Shown here one piece after another: positions 8,813-16,690 of a stretch of 64,000 bases of DNA. Under the pieces are notes generated by a model. That model saw only the letters and a list, made by a program, of their open reading frames with translations. It ran no database searches and was not told the origin of the DNA. Where the stretch lies: contig NZ_LDTZ01000018.1 in the NCBI RefSeq assembly GCF_001186365.1, positions 1-64,000 on the forward strand. The letters are read 5' to 3'. How positions within the stretch are numbered: the stretch's first letter is position 1; each line of letters begins with the position of its first letter. The translations under genes were made by a program, and so were the position numbers. The DNA is from Gordonia jacobaea. GTDB lineage: Bacteria; Actinomycetota; Actinomycetes; Mycobacteriales; Mycobacteriaceae.

Positions 8813-9643
8813 CTATCCCTTCACCGCGCCGGAGGTCAAGCCGGCGACGATTCGACGTTGGAAGAAGAGCACAAAGATGATGATGGGGATGGTGATGACG
8901 ACCGCCGCAGCTGCGATGGAGCCGGTCGGCTCCTCGAATTGCGAACTGCCCGTGAAGTTCGCGATCGCGACGGGAGCGGTGATCGCCCGCTCGGTCGAGG
9001 TCAACGACAGTGCGAGGAGCAGGTCGTTCCAGGCGAAGATGAACACCAGGATCGCCGCGGTCACAACACCGGGCGCAGCGAGCGGCGCGATGACCTTACG
9101 GAACGCCTGAAATGGCGTGGCGCCGTCCATCTTTGCCGCTTTCTCCAACTCCCACGGGATCTCCCGGAAGAAGGCCGACAGCGTGTAGATGGCCAGCGGC
9201 AGAGCAAACGTGATGTACGGAAGGATCAGGCCGAGCCAGGTGTCGAAGAGTCCGATGCTGCGCTCGATGTTGAACAGCGGTGTGACCAGCGAGATCTGGG
9301 GGAACATCGCAATCAACAGCGCAGCGCCGACGAGTAGCTTCTTGCCGGGAAAGTCCAGGCGCGCAACCGCATAGGCGGCCATCGTGCCGATCGCGACGGC
9401 GATCAGAGTGGTGATGAGACCGATACCGAGCGAGTTACGCAGCGCAGAGGTGAACGCACTCGTCTGGAAGATCCCCGAGTAGTTCTCCAGGGTCCACTGC
9501 GTCGGGATGAATTTGCCGTCGGTCACGCTGCTCGCCGGCTTGAACGACAGGCTGATGATCCACAGCAGCGGAATGATCGCGTAGAGCACGACCAGGATGT
9601 CGGCGATCAGCCAGCCGACCCGAGATTTGGCGGTGCGATTCAT
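8813..9643 (-). CDS. sugB: Trehalose ABC importer permease SugB
   Basis: 276 residues with six hydrophobic segments. The first is [19 protein letters not shown], close to the N-terminus. The cytoplasmic EAA loop reads [17 protein letters not shown], which docks the ATPase SugC. The protein belongs to the MalG-like carbohydrate uptake 1 family. It sits 6 bp after sugA and 5 bp before sugC, so it is translationally linked to both. Length and topology are normal and nothing is missing. Confidence 0.92.
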   Translation of the reverse strand: MNRTAKSRVGWLIADILVVLYAIIPLLWIISLSFKPASSVTDGKFIPTQWTLENYSGIFQTSAFTSALRNSLGIGLITTLIAVAIGTMAAYAVARLDFPGKKLLVGAALLIAMFPQISLVTPLFNIERSIGLFDTWLGLILPYITFALPLAIYTLSAFFREIPWELEKAAKMDGATPFQAFRKVIAPLAAPGVVTAAILVFIFAWNDLLLALSLTSTERAITAPVAIANFTGSSQFEEPTGSIAAAAVVITIPIIIFVLFFQRRIVAGLTSGAVKG

Positions 9644-9649
9644 GGCGTC

Positions 9650-10960
9650 CTACCTCCCCTCGTTGTCGGAACCGGGCGCGGCTGTGCCGAAACCCTTGAT
9701 GAAGATGAAGGCGATGATCGCGACACAGATGAAGATGAGTATCGAAATCGCTGATCCCACACCCAGATTGAACGCCTTGAACAGGTTGTCGTAGCCGAGC
9801 ATCGAGACCGAGTACGTGTTGTTGTTGCCTGCCGTCAACACATAGATGTTGTCGAAGATGCGGAACGCATCGAGCGTACGGAACAGCAGCGCGACCAGGA
9901 TCGCGGGCTTCATCATCGGAATGATGATGCGCCGCAGGCGGGTCCATGCGCCCGCGCCGTCGACCTCAGCGGCCTTGAGTAGTTCGTCGGGCACCAACGC
10001 GAGACCGGCGAGCAGCAGCAGCGCCATGAACGGAGTGGTCTTCCAGACCTCGGCGAGCACGATGATTGCCAGTGACGGCCACTGCTGCGTCAGCGGCGCA
10101 CTACCGTCTGGCAGGAGGTTGGCGAGGTAACCGGTTCCGGGTGTCCACGCGTAGTACCACGAGAACGCGGCCGCAACCGTCACGATGCCGTACGGGATCA
10201 GCACGACGGTTCGGATCACACCGCGCCCGAAGATGGTGCGGTGCATCACGATCGCGATCGCCATGCCGAGCACCAACTCGATGACGACCGAGACCACCGT
10301 GATGCCGAGCGTGACGAAGAAGGCCGTCCACCAGTAGTTGGAACTGAGCACCGTGCCGTAGTTGCTGAACCACGTGAACTCGCGCTCGCCCGGCGCAGAC
10401 AGGCTGGACTTGTTGAGCGACAACCAGAATGCGTAGACGATCGGATACGCCGTGACCACCAGCATGAGGATCACGGCCGGAGCGATCAACCAATACGCCA
10501 GCCGACGTTCCTGCTTCTTGCCCTCGCTCACCTCGCCGGATCGCTTCGTGCGCTTCGACGACGTCGCCGGCCGCTCCAGAGTCGCCGTTGACGTCCCGCC
10601 TCCCGACCGTGTGGCATCCGAGCGCGCGGCCGCCCCGACCACGGTCGCTTGCGCGGCGGTGGGCGTCAGCGGCGCCGACTTCTCCAAGGACGGGGTCTCG
10701 GAAGACGGAGTCTCGGAGGACGGGGTGCTCGACGTCGGCGCGGCGTGCTCGGGTGCGCTTCCGGTGGGTTGACCGAGACGTTCCGGCGGCGTCCACGCGT
10801 CCGAATGCACTGTGCGACCGTACGATCCGGGCCCGTGCCCCGATCCGGACCCCTGCGCCGCCGACGATCCCCCGGTGTCGTCGCCGTCGCCGGGCATCGC
10901 GTGCCTGCCCCTGCGCTCCTCGGCCGGGTCGTTGCCCGTGCCGTCGTTACCGGATGTCAT
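9650..10960 (-). CDS. sugA: Trehalose ABC importer permease SugA with long disordered N-terminus
   Basis: 436 residues. The start ATG 10960 overlaps the lpqY stop as ATGA, which fixes it. Residues 1 to about 150 are Gly/Ser/Thr/Pro rich, with short repeats such as SSETPSSETPS. The MalF-like permease core follows: RRLAYWLIAPAVILMLVV opens the first helix, and the EAA loop is LLKAAEVDGAGAWTRLR. A typical SugA is about 300 residues, so the extension of roughly 130 residues is unusual. It is presumably cytoplasmic. The core predicts a heterodimer with SugB. Confidence 0.9.
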   Translation of the reverse strand: MTSGNDGTGNDPAEERRGRHAMPGDGDDTGGSSAAQGSGSGHGPGSYGRTVHSDAWTPPERLGQPTGSAPEHAAPTSSTPSSETPSSETPSLEKSAPLTPTAAQATVVGAAARSDATRSGGGTSTATLERPATSSKRTKRSGEVSEGKKQERRLAYWLIAPAVILMLVVTAYPIVYAFWLSLNKSSLSAPGEREFTWFSNYGTVLSSNYWWTAFFVTLGITVVSVVIELVLGMAIAIVMHRTIFGRGVIRTVVLIPYGIVTVAAAFSWYYAWTPGTGYLANLLPDGSAPLTQQWPSLAIIVLAEVWKTTPFMALLLLAGLALVPDELLKAAEVDGAGAWTRLRRIIIPMMKPAILVALLFRTLDAFRIFDNIYVLTAGNNNTYSVSMLGYDNLFKAFNLGVGSAISILIFICVAIIAFIFIKGFGTAAPGSDNEGR

Positions 10961-12573
10961 GGGATGAGTCCCTCCCCGTCGATCGCCTTTTGTACCTGCT
11001 CGGCAAGCTGGTCGACCAGAGTCTCGGGGTCCCACGAGCCAACCGGAGAGAGCTTGGCCTGCAGCAGCGTCGAGATCGCTTGGTAGTCAGGTGATTTCGG
11101 ACGTAGTGCCGCATGCTCGGGTTCGAGCTGGAGTTTGATGTCGTCAGCCATCGGATACGCCGCACGGAAATCGGGATCGCTGTAGAGCGACGAGATGACC
11201 GGCGGGGTGCCCGCGTCGATCGAATAGAACTTCTGCGCCCGCGCGTTCGTCAGACACATCGCCGCCTCGAACGCCAGGTCCTTCTGCTGCGAGGTGTTCG
11301 CCACCGCGATATTCAACCCGCCGACCGTGCTCTTGGCCGGAATTCCCTCCGTCACACCGGGATAGGGAGCGAAATCGAACTTCTGCCGTACCGCGCGAGT
11401 CACCGGCGCCAGTTGTTCGTCTGTCGGGGTGTTGTCCTTGTCGGCGAACAGACCGGCATACTGCTGCATGTCGGTCAGGAACGGCACGCTGCCCGAGGCG
11501 GCGTTCTCTCGCATCGAGGAGAGCACGAACGGCCAGTTGACCTGGTAGATCGCCTTTCCCGTCTCCATGCCCAGACGCGAACTGGTCTCGTCGCCGTTGG
11601 TCAACGAGGGATCGTGTCCCGGCGCGGTCGCGACGGCCTTGAGCACGCTGAGCGCCTTCACCGTGGCGGCGCGGTGTTCCGGGGTGTCGTTGAGCGTCAC
11701 CTTGTTCGGATCGTTGGGGTCGACCACCTCGCCGCCTGCGCTCGCGAGGACCGAGTTGAACCACACCATCAGGCCCTCGTACTGCTTGCCCTGCACCATG
11801 ATGTAGCTCGGCCCGCCCTTGGCGAGGCTGCGGGTCGCGTCGGCCACCATGCCGTCCCACGTCTTGGCAGGCTGCCCCTTGTCGAGGGTGTCGCGCAGAA
11901 CATCCTTGCGGTACCAGAGCAATTGGGTGTTGGTCCAGATCGGGATCGCGTAAAGCCGTTCCGCGTCATCGCTCTTCGTCTTCCACTTGGCGGTCTCGAG
12001 CGGACCACCCAGTGTTCGACCCTCCACCTCACCCGCGATGCTCTCGGGCACCGGTGTGAGCCATCCGGCGTCGGCGAACTCCGCGGTCCACACGACGTCC
12101 ATACCCATCAGGTCGAGACTCTTGTCGTTGCCCGAAAGTCGTCGCGCCAACTGCAGACGCTGGTCGTCGGCCGCCTTGGGCAAGGCCGTCGTCACGATCC
12201 GGTATTTGCCACCGGATTCCTGAGAACACTTGTCGCCCATGGATTTGATCGAACCGGCGCCGTCGGCGGGCGGATACAGATTCAGGACTCCCGGCTCATG
12301 CCCGGAACCGCATGCCGACACGATCGGGAGCACCGTGATCAGTGCCGCCGCTGCGACGGCCGCCTTCACCGACATTCGTCGTGATCGACCCCGCCCCGAT
12401 GCCCTGCCGGCCACGTCTGCGGCCCTGCGACGCCGGACTACAACGCCTGTATCCCTGTTGCTCGAATCCGTAGTGCTCGAATCCGTAGTGCTCGAATCCG
12501 TGTTGCCCGAATCGGTGTTGCCCGAATCCCTGTCGCGATCGCCGCTACCGGCTTGGTCACCGTCGCTCCGCAC
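10957..12573 (-). CDS. lpqY: Trehalose-binding lipoprotein LpqY
   Basis: 538 residues from GTG 12573, which is preceded by a perfect AGGAGG (4-nt gap). The alternative start ATG 12375 gives a conventional lipoprotein signal (MSVKAAVAAAALI, lipobox VSAC, Cys22) but has no Shine-Dalgarno sequence. The longer form adds about 66 residues with in-frame TDSS-type repeats and a basic stretch before the signal. The mature part is strikingly like mycobacterial LpqY: RLQLARRLSGNDKSLDLMG, MDVVWTAEFADAGW, and a C-terminal QKAIDGEGLIP. It captures trehalose for SugABC outside the membrane. Family confidence is high; the start is uncertain. Confidence 0.88.
   Translation of the reverse strand: MRSDGDQAGSGDRDRDSGNTDSGNTDSSTTDSSTTDSSNRDTGVVVRRRRAADVAGRASGRGRSRRMSVKAAVAAAALITVLPIVSACGSGHEPGVLNLYPPADGAGSIKSMGDKCSQESGGKYRIVTTALPKAADDQRLQLARRLSGNDKSLDLMGMDVVWTAEFADAGWLTPVPESIAGEVEGRTLGGPLETAKWKTKSDDAERLYAIPIWTNTQLLWYRKDVLRDTLDKGQPAKTWDGMVADATRSLAKGGPSYIMVQGKQYEGLMVWFNSVLASAGGEVVDPNDPNKVTLNDTPEHRAATVKALSVLKAVATAPGHDPSLTNGDETSSRLGMETGKAIYQVNWPFVLSSMRENAASGSVPFLTDMQQYAGLFADKDNTPTDEQLAPVTRAVRQKFDFAPYPGVTEGIPAKSTVGGLNIAVANTSQQKDLAFEAAMCLTNARAQKFYSIDAGTPPVISSLYSDPDFRAAYPMADDIKLQLEPEHAALRPKSPDYQAISTLLQAKLSPVGSWDPETLVDQLAEQVQKAIDGEGLIP
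12458..12534. repeat. 15-bp tandem repeats in the lpqY 5' region
   Basis: Five consecutive, slightly diverged 15-bp units of the form ctcgaatccgtagtg / cccgaatcggtgttg. On the minus strand they are in frame with lpqY and would encode repeated TTDSS/GNTDS pentapeptides. A repeat length divisible by three argues for coding, or at least for tolerated expansion. Confidence 0.7.
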
Positions 12574-12742
12574 GCAGCCTCCTCGATGTCGCACGCAGCA
12601 CAACGCGCGTCACCGCGCGCCATGGCGTTGGTGGCTACGCTAGTCCGGCGCGGTAGTGACAAGCAACACATTCGGCGCGACCGTGCCAATGTTCTTCGCG
12701 CGCGCCGGTTCTACGCACGCGCCAATGGCATCGGTGTACGGC

Positions 12743-13231
12743 TCAGGGATTGAGGCGGGCGAGCATGTCGCGGGCCTTCTCGGCGCTCTTGGGGTCGCAG
12801 AGCACGTCGTAGCGTCCCGCGACGAGTTGCATCGTCGACGCGAAGTCACGCTGACCGCGAGTGGCCGCGTACGGGATCGTCGTCGAGATGACGCCGAAGA
12901 CAATGCCGCCGACGAGACCGAACAGAATGGGCACCAATGCGTTGCCGCTGACGACGAGCGAGACCAGCAGTCCGAAGAAGAGTCCGAGCCACGCTCCCGA
13001 GACCACACCGCCGCCGATCACCTTGCCCCAGGTGAGTCGGCCGATGACACGCTCGACCTGCATGAGGTCGACGCCGACGATCGTCACGTCCTGAACGGTG
13101 AAGTTCTCGTCGGAGAGATAGTCGACAGCACGTTGTGCCTCAGCGTAAGTCGAGTACGAGCCGATCGGCCATCCTTTGGGCGGCGTCGGGAGACCCGGCG
13201 TCTGCCGACCGGAACTCATCGGGTTGGTCAT
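12743..13231 (-). CDS. YflT-type general stress protein (Rv1234-like membrane protein)
   Basis: 162 residues from ATG 13231, with GGAGG nearby. Residues 20-60 hold the YflT/GSP17M fold: IGSYSTYAEAQRAVDYLSDE, then VTIVGVDL. Two hydrophobic segments follow (about 73-95 and 98-120: GAWLGLFFGLLVSLVVSG and ILFGLVGGIVFGVIS). The C-terminal part returns to a soluble strand-helix with YDVLCDPKSAEKARD. The corresponding M. tuberculosis gene lies between sugABC-lpqY and the MgtE-like gene, as here. A stress role is inferred from the family only. Confidence 0.8.
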   Translation of the reverse strand: MTNPMSSGRQTPGLPTPPKGWPIGSYSTYAEAQRAVDYLSDENFTVQDVTIVGVDLMQVERVIGRLTWGKVIGGGVVSGAWLGLFFGLLVSLVVSGNALVPILFGLVGGIVFGVISTTIPYAATRGQRDFASTMQLVAGRYDVLCDPKSAEKARDMLARLNP

Positions 13232-13253
13232 GTCATGTCCTCCACTCGGCCAC

Positions 13254-13259
13254 TACCCT
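13254..13259 (+). promoter_or_regulatory. -10 box TACCCT for the MgtE-N/CBS gene (leaderless type)
   Basis: TACCCT ends 7 nt before ATG 13267, giving a predicted start of transcription at the initiation codon. Confidence 0.45.
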
Positions 13260-13266
13260 TACCCAC

Positions 13267-14598
13267 ATGGCGTCGGTGAGCAAGGTCTTCGTGGCCAGAT
13301 TAGTCGGATTGGCGGTCCTTGGTCCCGACGGTGAATCGATCGGCCGTGTCCGCGACGCCGTGATCGCCGTTCGACTCCCAGGACAGCAGCCTCGCGTGCT
13401 CGGCCTCGCCGTCGAATTGGCCACGCGCCGACGGATCTTCGTTCCCATGCTGCGGGTCACGTCCATCGATCCCACCGCGGTGACCCTCAACACCGGAACC
13501 GTGAGCCTGCGACGACTGCACCTGCGTCCGGGCGAAGCCCTCGCGATCGGACAGATCCTGGACTCACGGGTGCGGATCGACGATCCCGATCACGAGGACC
13601 TCAAGGGCATCGACATGATCGTCGTCGACCTCGGGATCGAGCGGACACGTACTCGCGACTGGGTGGTCTCCCGTGTCGCGGCACGTCCGGCACGGCGCGG
13701 ACTTCGGCGCGGCGAAACCATTGTCGTGGAGTGGAATCGGGTCCAGGGGCTCACCGCAAGCGCACTAGAACTACCCGGACAGGGTGTGGCACAGGCACTT
13801 TCCCAGTTCGAGGGGATGCGAGCCGCCGACGTCGCGAATGCTCTGCGCGAGCTGCCGCCGAAACGTCGAGACGAGATCGCCGAGGCCCTCGACGACGAGC
13901 GGCTCGCCGACGTGCTGCAGGAACTACCGCCGGACGATCAAACCGAAGTGCTCACACACCTCGGCGTCGAACGTGCCGCCGATGTGCTCGAGGCCATGGA
14001 CCCCGACGACGCGGCCGACCTCCTCGGCGAACTGTCGGACACCGAGGCGGAGTCACTGCTCGAACGAATGGACCCCGAGGAATCGGCGCCTGTGCGACGA
14101 CTGCTGACCCACTCCCCGGACACCGCGGGCGGTCTCATGACCTCGGAGCCGCTGATCGTCACCGCCTCGACGACTATCGCCGAGGCGCTCGCACGCGTGC
14201 GCGACCCCGATGTCACCCCAGCAGCCGCCAGCATGATCTTCGTCGTGCGTCCGCCGACTGCGACGCCAACCGGACGCTATCTCGGATGTGTCCACCTGCA
14301 GGCGCTGCTGCGCGAGCCACCTGCGAACATCGTCGGTGGCATCCTCGACACGGATCTGCAATCGTTGCATCCCGACGATTCACTCGAGACGGTCACGCGC
14401 TACTTCGCGACCTACAACCTCGTGTGTGGCCCGGTGGTCGACGACGAGAACCACCTCCTCGGTGCGGTCAGCGTCGACGACCTCCTCGACGAGATGCTCC
14501 CGCGTGACTGGCGTGAGAATGAACCCGAGGACAACGAACCAGAGTCGGAGACGGCAGGTGCCGCAAGCGGCAACGGCACAGCAGGAGCGAGTGAATGA
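13267..14598 (+). CDS. MgtE N-terminal domain and CBS-pair protein without channel domain (Rv1232c-like)
   Basis: 443 residues from ATG 13267. Residues 1-85 look like a PRC-barrel-type beta domain (VARLVGLAVLGPDGESIGRV). Residues about 175-280 are an MgtE_N superhelix, with repeated LPP/DDER/AADVLEAMDPDDAADLL units. Two CBS motifs follow (TSEPLIVTAS and DLQSLHPDDSLETV). The transmembrane Mg2+ channel of true MgtE is absent, so this is not itself a transporter. It may sense Mg2+ or nucleotide and act on another protein. Its stop overlaps the start of the DUF1003 gene as ATGA, the same pair as in mycobacteria. Confidence 0.85.
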   Translation: MASVSKVFVARLVGLAVLGPDGESIGRVRDAVIAVRLPGQQPRVLGLAVELATRRRIFVPMLRVTSIDPTAVTLNTGTVSLRRLHLRPGEALAIGQILDSRVRIDDPDHEDLKGIDMIVVDLGIERTRTRDWVVSRVAARPARRGLRRGETIVVEWNRVQGLTASALELPGQGVAQALSQFEGMRAADVANALRELPPKRRDEIAEALDDERLADVLQELPPDDQTEVLTHLGVERAADVLEAMDPDDAADLLGELSDTEAESLLERMDPEESAPVRRLLTHSPDTAGGLMTSEPLIVTASTTIAEALARVRDPDVTPAAASMIFVVRPPTATPTGRYLGCVHLQALLREPPANIVGGILDTDLQSLHPDDSLETVTRYFATYNLVCGPVVDDENHLLGAVSVDDLLDEMLPRDWRENEPEDNEPESETAGAASGNGTAGASE

Positions 14599-15137
14599 CG
14601 AGCGAGCAGAGCACGCGCCGCCTCGACACCCCGCGCGTGAACCGACGGCCGTCGTTCCACGTCGACAGCGACCTGATCGGCATATACGCCGAGCGGATCG
14701 CGCGGTTCCTCGGTACCGGCCGCTACCTGGCGATTCAGACGGTGATCGTCATCGTGTGGATCATCATCAATCTGAGCTGGGTCGCGCTGCGCTTCGACCC
14801 GTACCCGTTCATCCTGCTCAACCTGGCGTTCTCGACGCAGGCCGCCTACGCCGCTCCCCTGATCCTCCTGGCCCAGAACCGGCAGGAGAACCGCGACCGC
14901 GTCGCGCTCGATGAGGATCGTGCCCGTGCCGCGCAGACCAAGGCCGACACGGAGTTCCTCGCGCGAGAGCTCGCCGCGGTCCGCCTCGCCGTCGGCGATA
15001 CCGTCACCCGCGACTACCTGCGAAAAGAACTCGACGACATGCTCGACGACCTCACCGACCGACTCGTCGCCCGGCTCGAGGGACTCGACGGTTCGGCAGA
15101 CACCGAGAAGTCGCGGCGCCACCACCCCGAGCGTTAG
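14595..15137 (+). CDS. DUF1003 membrane protein (Rv1231c-like)
   Basis: 180 residues, start fixed by the ATGA overlap. Two membrane helices lie at about 48-66 (AIQTVIVIVWIIINLSWVA) and 73-97 (PFILLNLAFSTQAAYAAPL). They are followed by the DUF1003 signature LILLAQNRQENRDR. The last 80 residues are charged and helical, probably a cytoplasmic coiled coil (LDDMLDDLTDRLVARLEGL-like). The function is unknown. The constant pairing with the MgtE-N/CBS protein suggests that the two act together at the membrane. Confidence 0.85.
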   Translation: MTSEQSTRRLDTPRVNRRPSFHVDSDLIGIYAERIARFLGTGRYLAIQTVIVIVWIIINLSWVALRFDPYPFILLNLAFSTQAAYAAPLILLAQNRQENRDRVALDEDRARAAQTKADTEFLARELAAVRLAVGDTVTRDYLRKELDDMLDDLTDRLVARLEGLDGSADTEKSRRHHPER

Positions 15138-15144
15138 CACCGCG

Positions 15145-15204
15145 ACGCACGTGACTTCGGCGCACACAACTTCGGCGCACATAACGTCAACGCACGTAAC
15201 TTCA
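15145..15204. repeat. Four tandem 15-bp repeats (RCGCACRYAACTTCR)
   Basis: Units start at 15145, 15160, 15175 and 15190. Each has the form g/a-cgcac followed by aacttc or gacttc. They lie 8 bases after the DUF1003 stop and about 270 bases before the lytic transglycosylase start. The repeats could be operator half-sites or a neutral expansion. Confidence 0.75.
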
Positions 15205-15254
15205 CGGACAGATCACGCGATGACTTTCACATGGTGAACTTTTGTGAAGGTTCC

Positions 15255-15302
15255 GCACTCGGACACTCGACCCATATGTATGGTGGGTCACAGCCGGAGT
15301 GC
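15255..15302 (+). promoter_or_regulatory. Nested inverted repeat (two-tier hairpin) in the leader of the lytic transglycosylase
   Basis: The outer arms GCACTC (15255) and GAGTGC (ending 15302) enclose the inner arms GACCCA (15269) and TGGGTC (ending 15289). As RNA this is a two-tier stem; as DNA the inner pair is an operator-like palindrome. The 15138-15472 gap (335 bp) contains only this, the 15-bp repeats and a doubtful 81-codon frame. Confidence 0.5.
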
Positions 15303-15472
15303 CGTCGGACATCAACCGATGGTGACGCCCGGCGTTTGTTTCCGGGGTGGACCCTCCTGCATGTGCACCGGCACGGTGAGACGGGCGCCAACGGACTGTG
15401 TGGAGGCAATGGAGTGTCGATGACGGGTCAGACTCGACTGTTGGGTGTGAGCGATCTCGGGAAGGTCCGAGA

Positions 15473-16585
15473 TTGAGAGCGCCACACCCTTTTCGACGTC
15501 GTCGCGGGCCCAAGCGCACCCGACTCCCGGGGAGAGCTCTCGCCGTCGGCGCGGGCGGTGTCCTCGTCGGTGTGATGGTGCTCGGAGCCGCCACGTCGAG
15601 TGCCCAGGGCGGGGTTCGGGTCGCGGTGCGCGCCGAGCCCGCGAAGCCGACGGTCCTCGCGGCGGTCGCACCCGCCGAACCGGTTGCGCTGCTGGGATTC
15701 GCACCCCCGCCGACCGTCTCGGCCAGCGCAGCAGCCGCTGCGGCGACCGCAACCGCCCCGCAGTATCGTCTCGCCGCTGATCTGCCATCGGGCCCGCTGG
15801 GAATTCCCGGCGTCGTCCTGCAGGCGTACAAACTGGCCGCGAACCGCATCGGTACCGAGGAACCACAGTGCAAGCTCCCGTGGTTCCTGCTTGCCGGCAT
15901 CGGCAGGATCGAGTCGAATCACGCGAGCAACGGGTCCGTCGACCAGTACGGAAACACCATCAATCCCATCGAGGGGCCTGTGCTCGACGGCTCCCTCGCC
16001 GGTAACGAGGTGATTCGCCACCAGGGCGGTTATGCACGCGCGATGGGACCAATGCAGTTCATTCCCGGCACGTGGGCCGCGTGGGGAGCCGACGGTAACG
16101 GCGACGGCAAGGCCGACCCGAACAACATCTTCGACTCCACCTACTCTGCCGGCCGCTACCTGTGCTCGGGATTCACCGACATCATGACCGACAAGAACAA
16201 GGTCGCAGCGGTGTACCGGTACAACCACTCGATGGATTACGTGACCAACGTCCTCGCCTGGGCCGGGGCGTATGCGACCGGCGTGATGCCGACCAACCCC
16301 ATTCCCGAACCGAAGCGGCCGTCTTCGTCGTCTTCGTCGTCGAGTTCCAAGCCGTCGAAGCCACCCAAGCCCGGCGCGCCGAGTGCGCCCGGCTCATCGT
16401 CGGATTCGTCGACGCCATCGACACCGACGACCCCCACGCAGCAGTGCCTGGGTGCGATCTGCCTGCCCCCGGGCATCACGATCCCCGGCCAGCCCGCACC
16501 CAAGCCCGCACCGAAGCAGAACGCGCCGCGCAATCCCGGACCAGCGACGACGAGCACGCCGGCGCTCAAGGTCGTGCCGCAATAG
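15473..16585 (+). CDS. Secreted lytic transglycosylase (SLT/MltB-like, Rv1230c-like)
   Basis: 370 residues from TTG 15473, which has GGAAGG about nine bases upstream; GTG 15398 is a longer alternative without ribosome-binding site. The N-terminus is strongly basic (RRRRGPKR), followed by a hydrophobic helix ALAVGAGGVLVGVMVLGAA, so it is secreted or anchored. The catalytic domain holds the likely catalytic Glu in LLAGIGRIESNHA, then GPMQFIPGTWAAWG and AGRYLCSG. The C-terminal 90 residues are Ser/Pro/Lys rich, probably a wall-spanning tail, with two Cys (QQCLGAICLP). It would cleave peptidoglycan glycan strands. The gene keeps its mycobacterial place beside mrp. Confidence 0.85.
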   Translation: MRAPHPFRRRRGPKRTRLPGRALAVGAGGVLVGVMVLGAATSSAQGGVRVAVRAEPAKPTVLAAVAPAEPVALLGFAPPPTVSASAAAAAATATAPQYRLAADLPSGPLGIPGVVLQAYKLAANRIGTEEPQCKLPWFLLAGIGRIESNHASNGSVDQYGNTINPIEGPVLDGSLAGNEVIRHQGGYARAMGPMQFIPGTWAAWGADGNGDGKADPNNIFDSTYSAGRYLCSGFTDIMTDKNKVAAVYRYNHSMDYVTNVLAWAGAYATGVMPTNPIPEPKRPSSSSSSSSSKPSKPPKPGAPSAPGSSSDSSTPSTPTTPTQQCLGAICLPPGITIPGQPAPKPAPKQNAPRNPGPATTSTPALKVVPQ

Positions 16586-16677
16586 GCTCGCGGTCGCAGT
16601 CGCGTCGTCGGAGAGACCGTGTGATCGTCATGCCGTGGGGCACCCCACCCGTTCTCTACCTGCGCTGATCGCGGCGC

Positions 16678-16683
16678 TAAGCT
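16678..16683 (+). promoter_or_regulatory. -10 box TAAGCT for mrp (leaderless type)
   Basis: TAAGCT ends 7 nt before ATG 16691. A GCGGAG stretch in the gap could also act as a weak ribosome-binding site. Confidence 0.45.
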
Positions 16684-16690
16684 AGCGGAG

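Noticed and set aside
12438..12689. 83-codon minus-strand frame with IRATPIRAT repeats
   Set aside because: It is the alternate-frame reading of the 15-bp repeats in the lpqY 5' region. The lpqY frame has the ribosome-binding site and family matches.
15138..15472. c-di-AMP (ydaO) riboswitch
   Set aside because: The conserved ydaO core could not be found, only simple inverted repeats.
15231..15476. 81-codon plus-strand frame ending in TTGA overlap with the transglycosylase start
   Set aside because: No family resemblance, no ribosome-binding site, and it crosses the inverted repeats. A leader peptide cannot be excluded.
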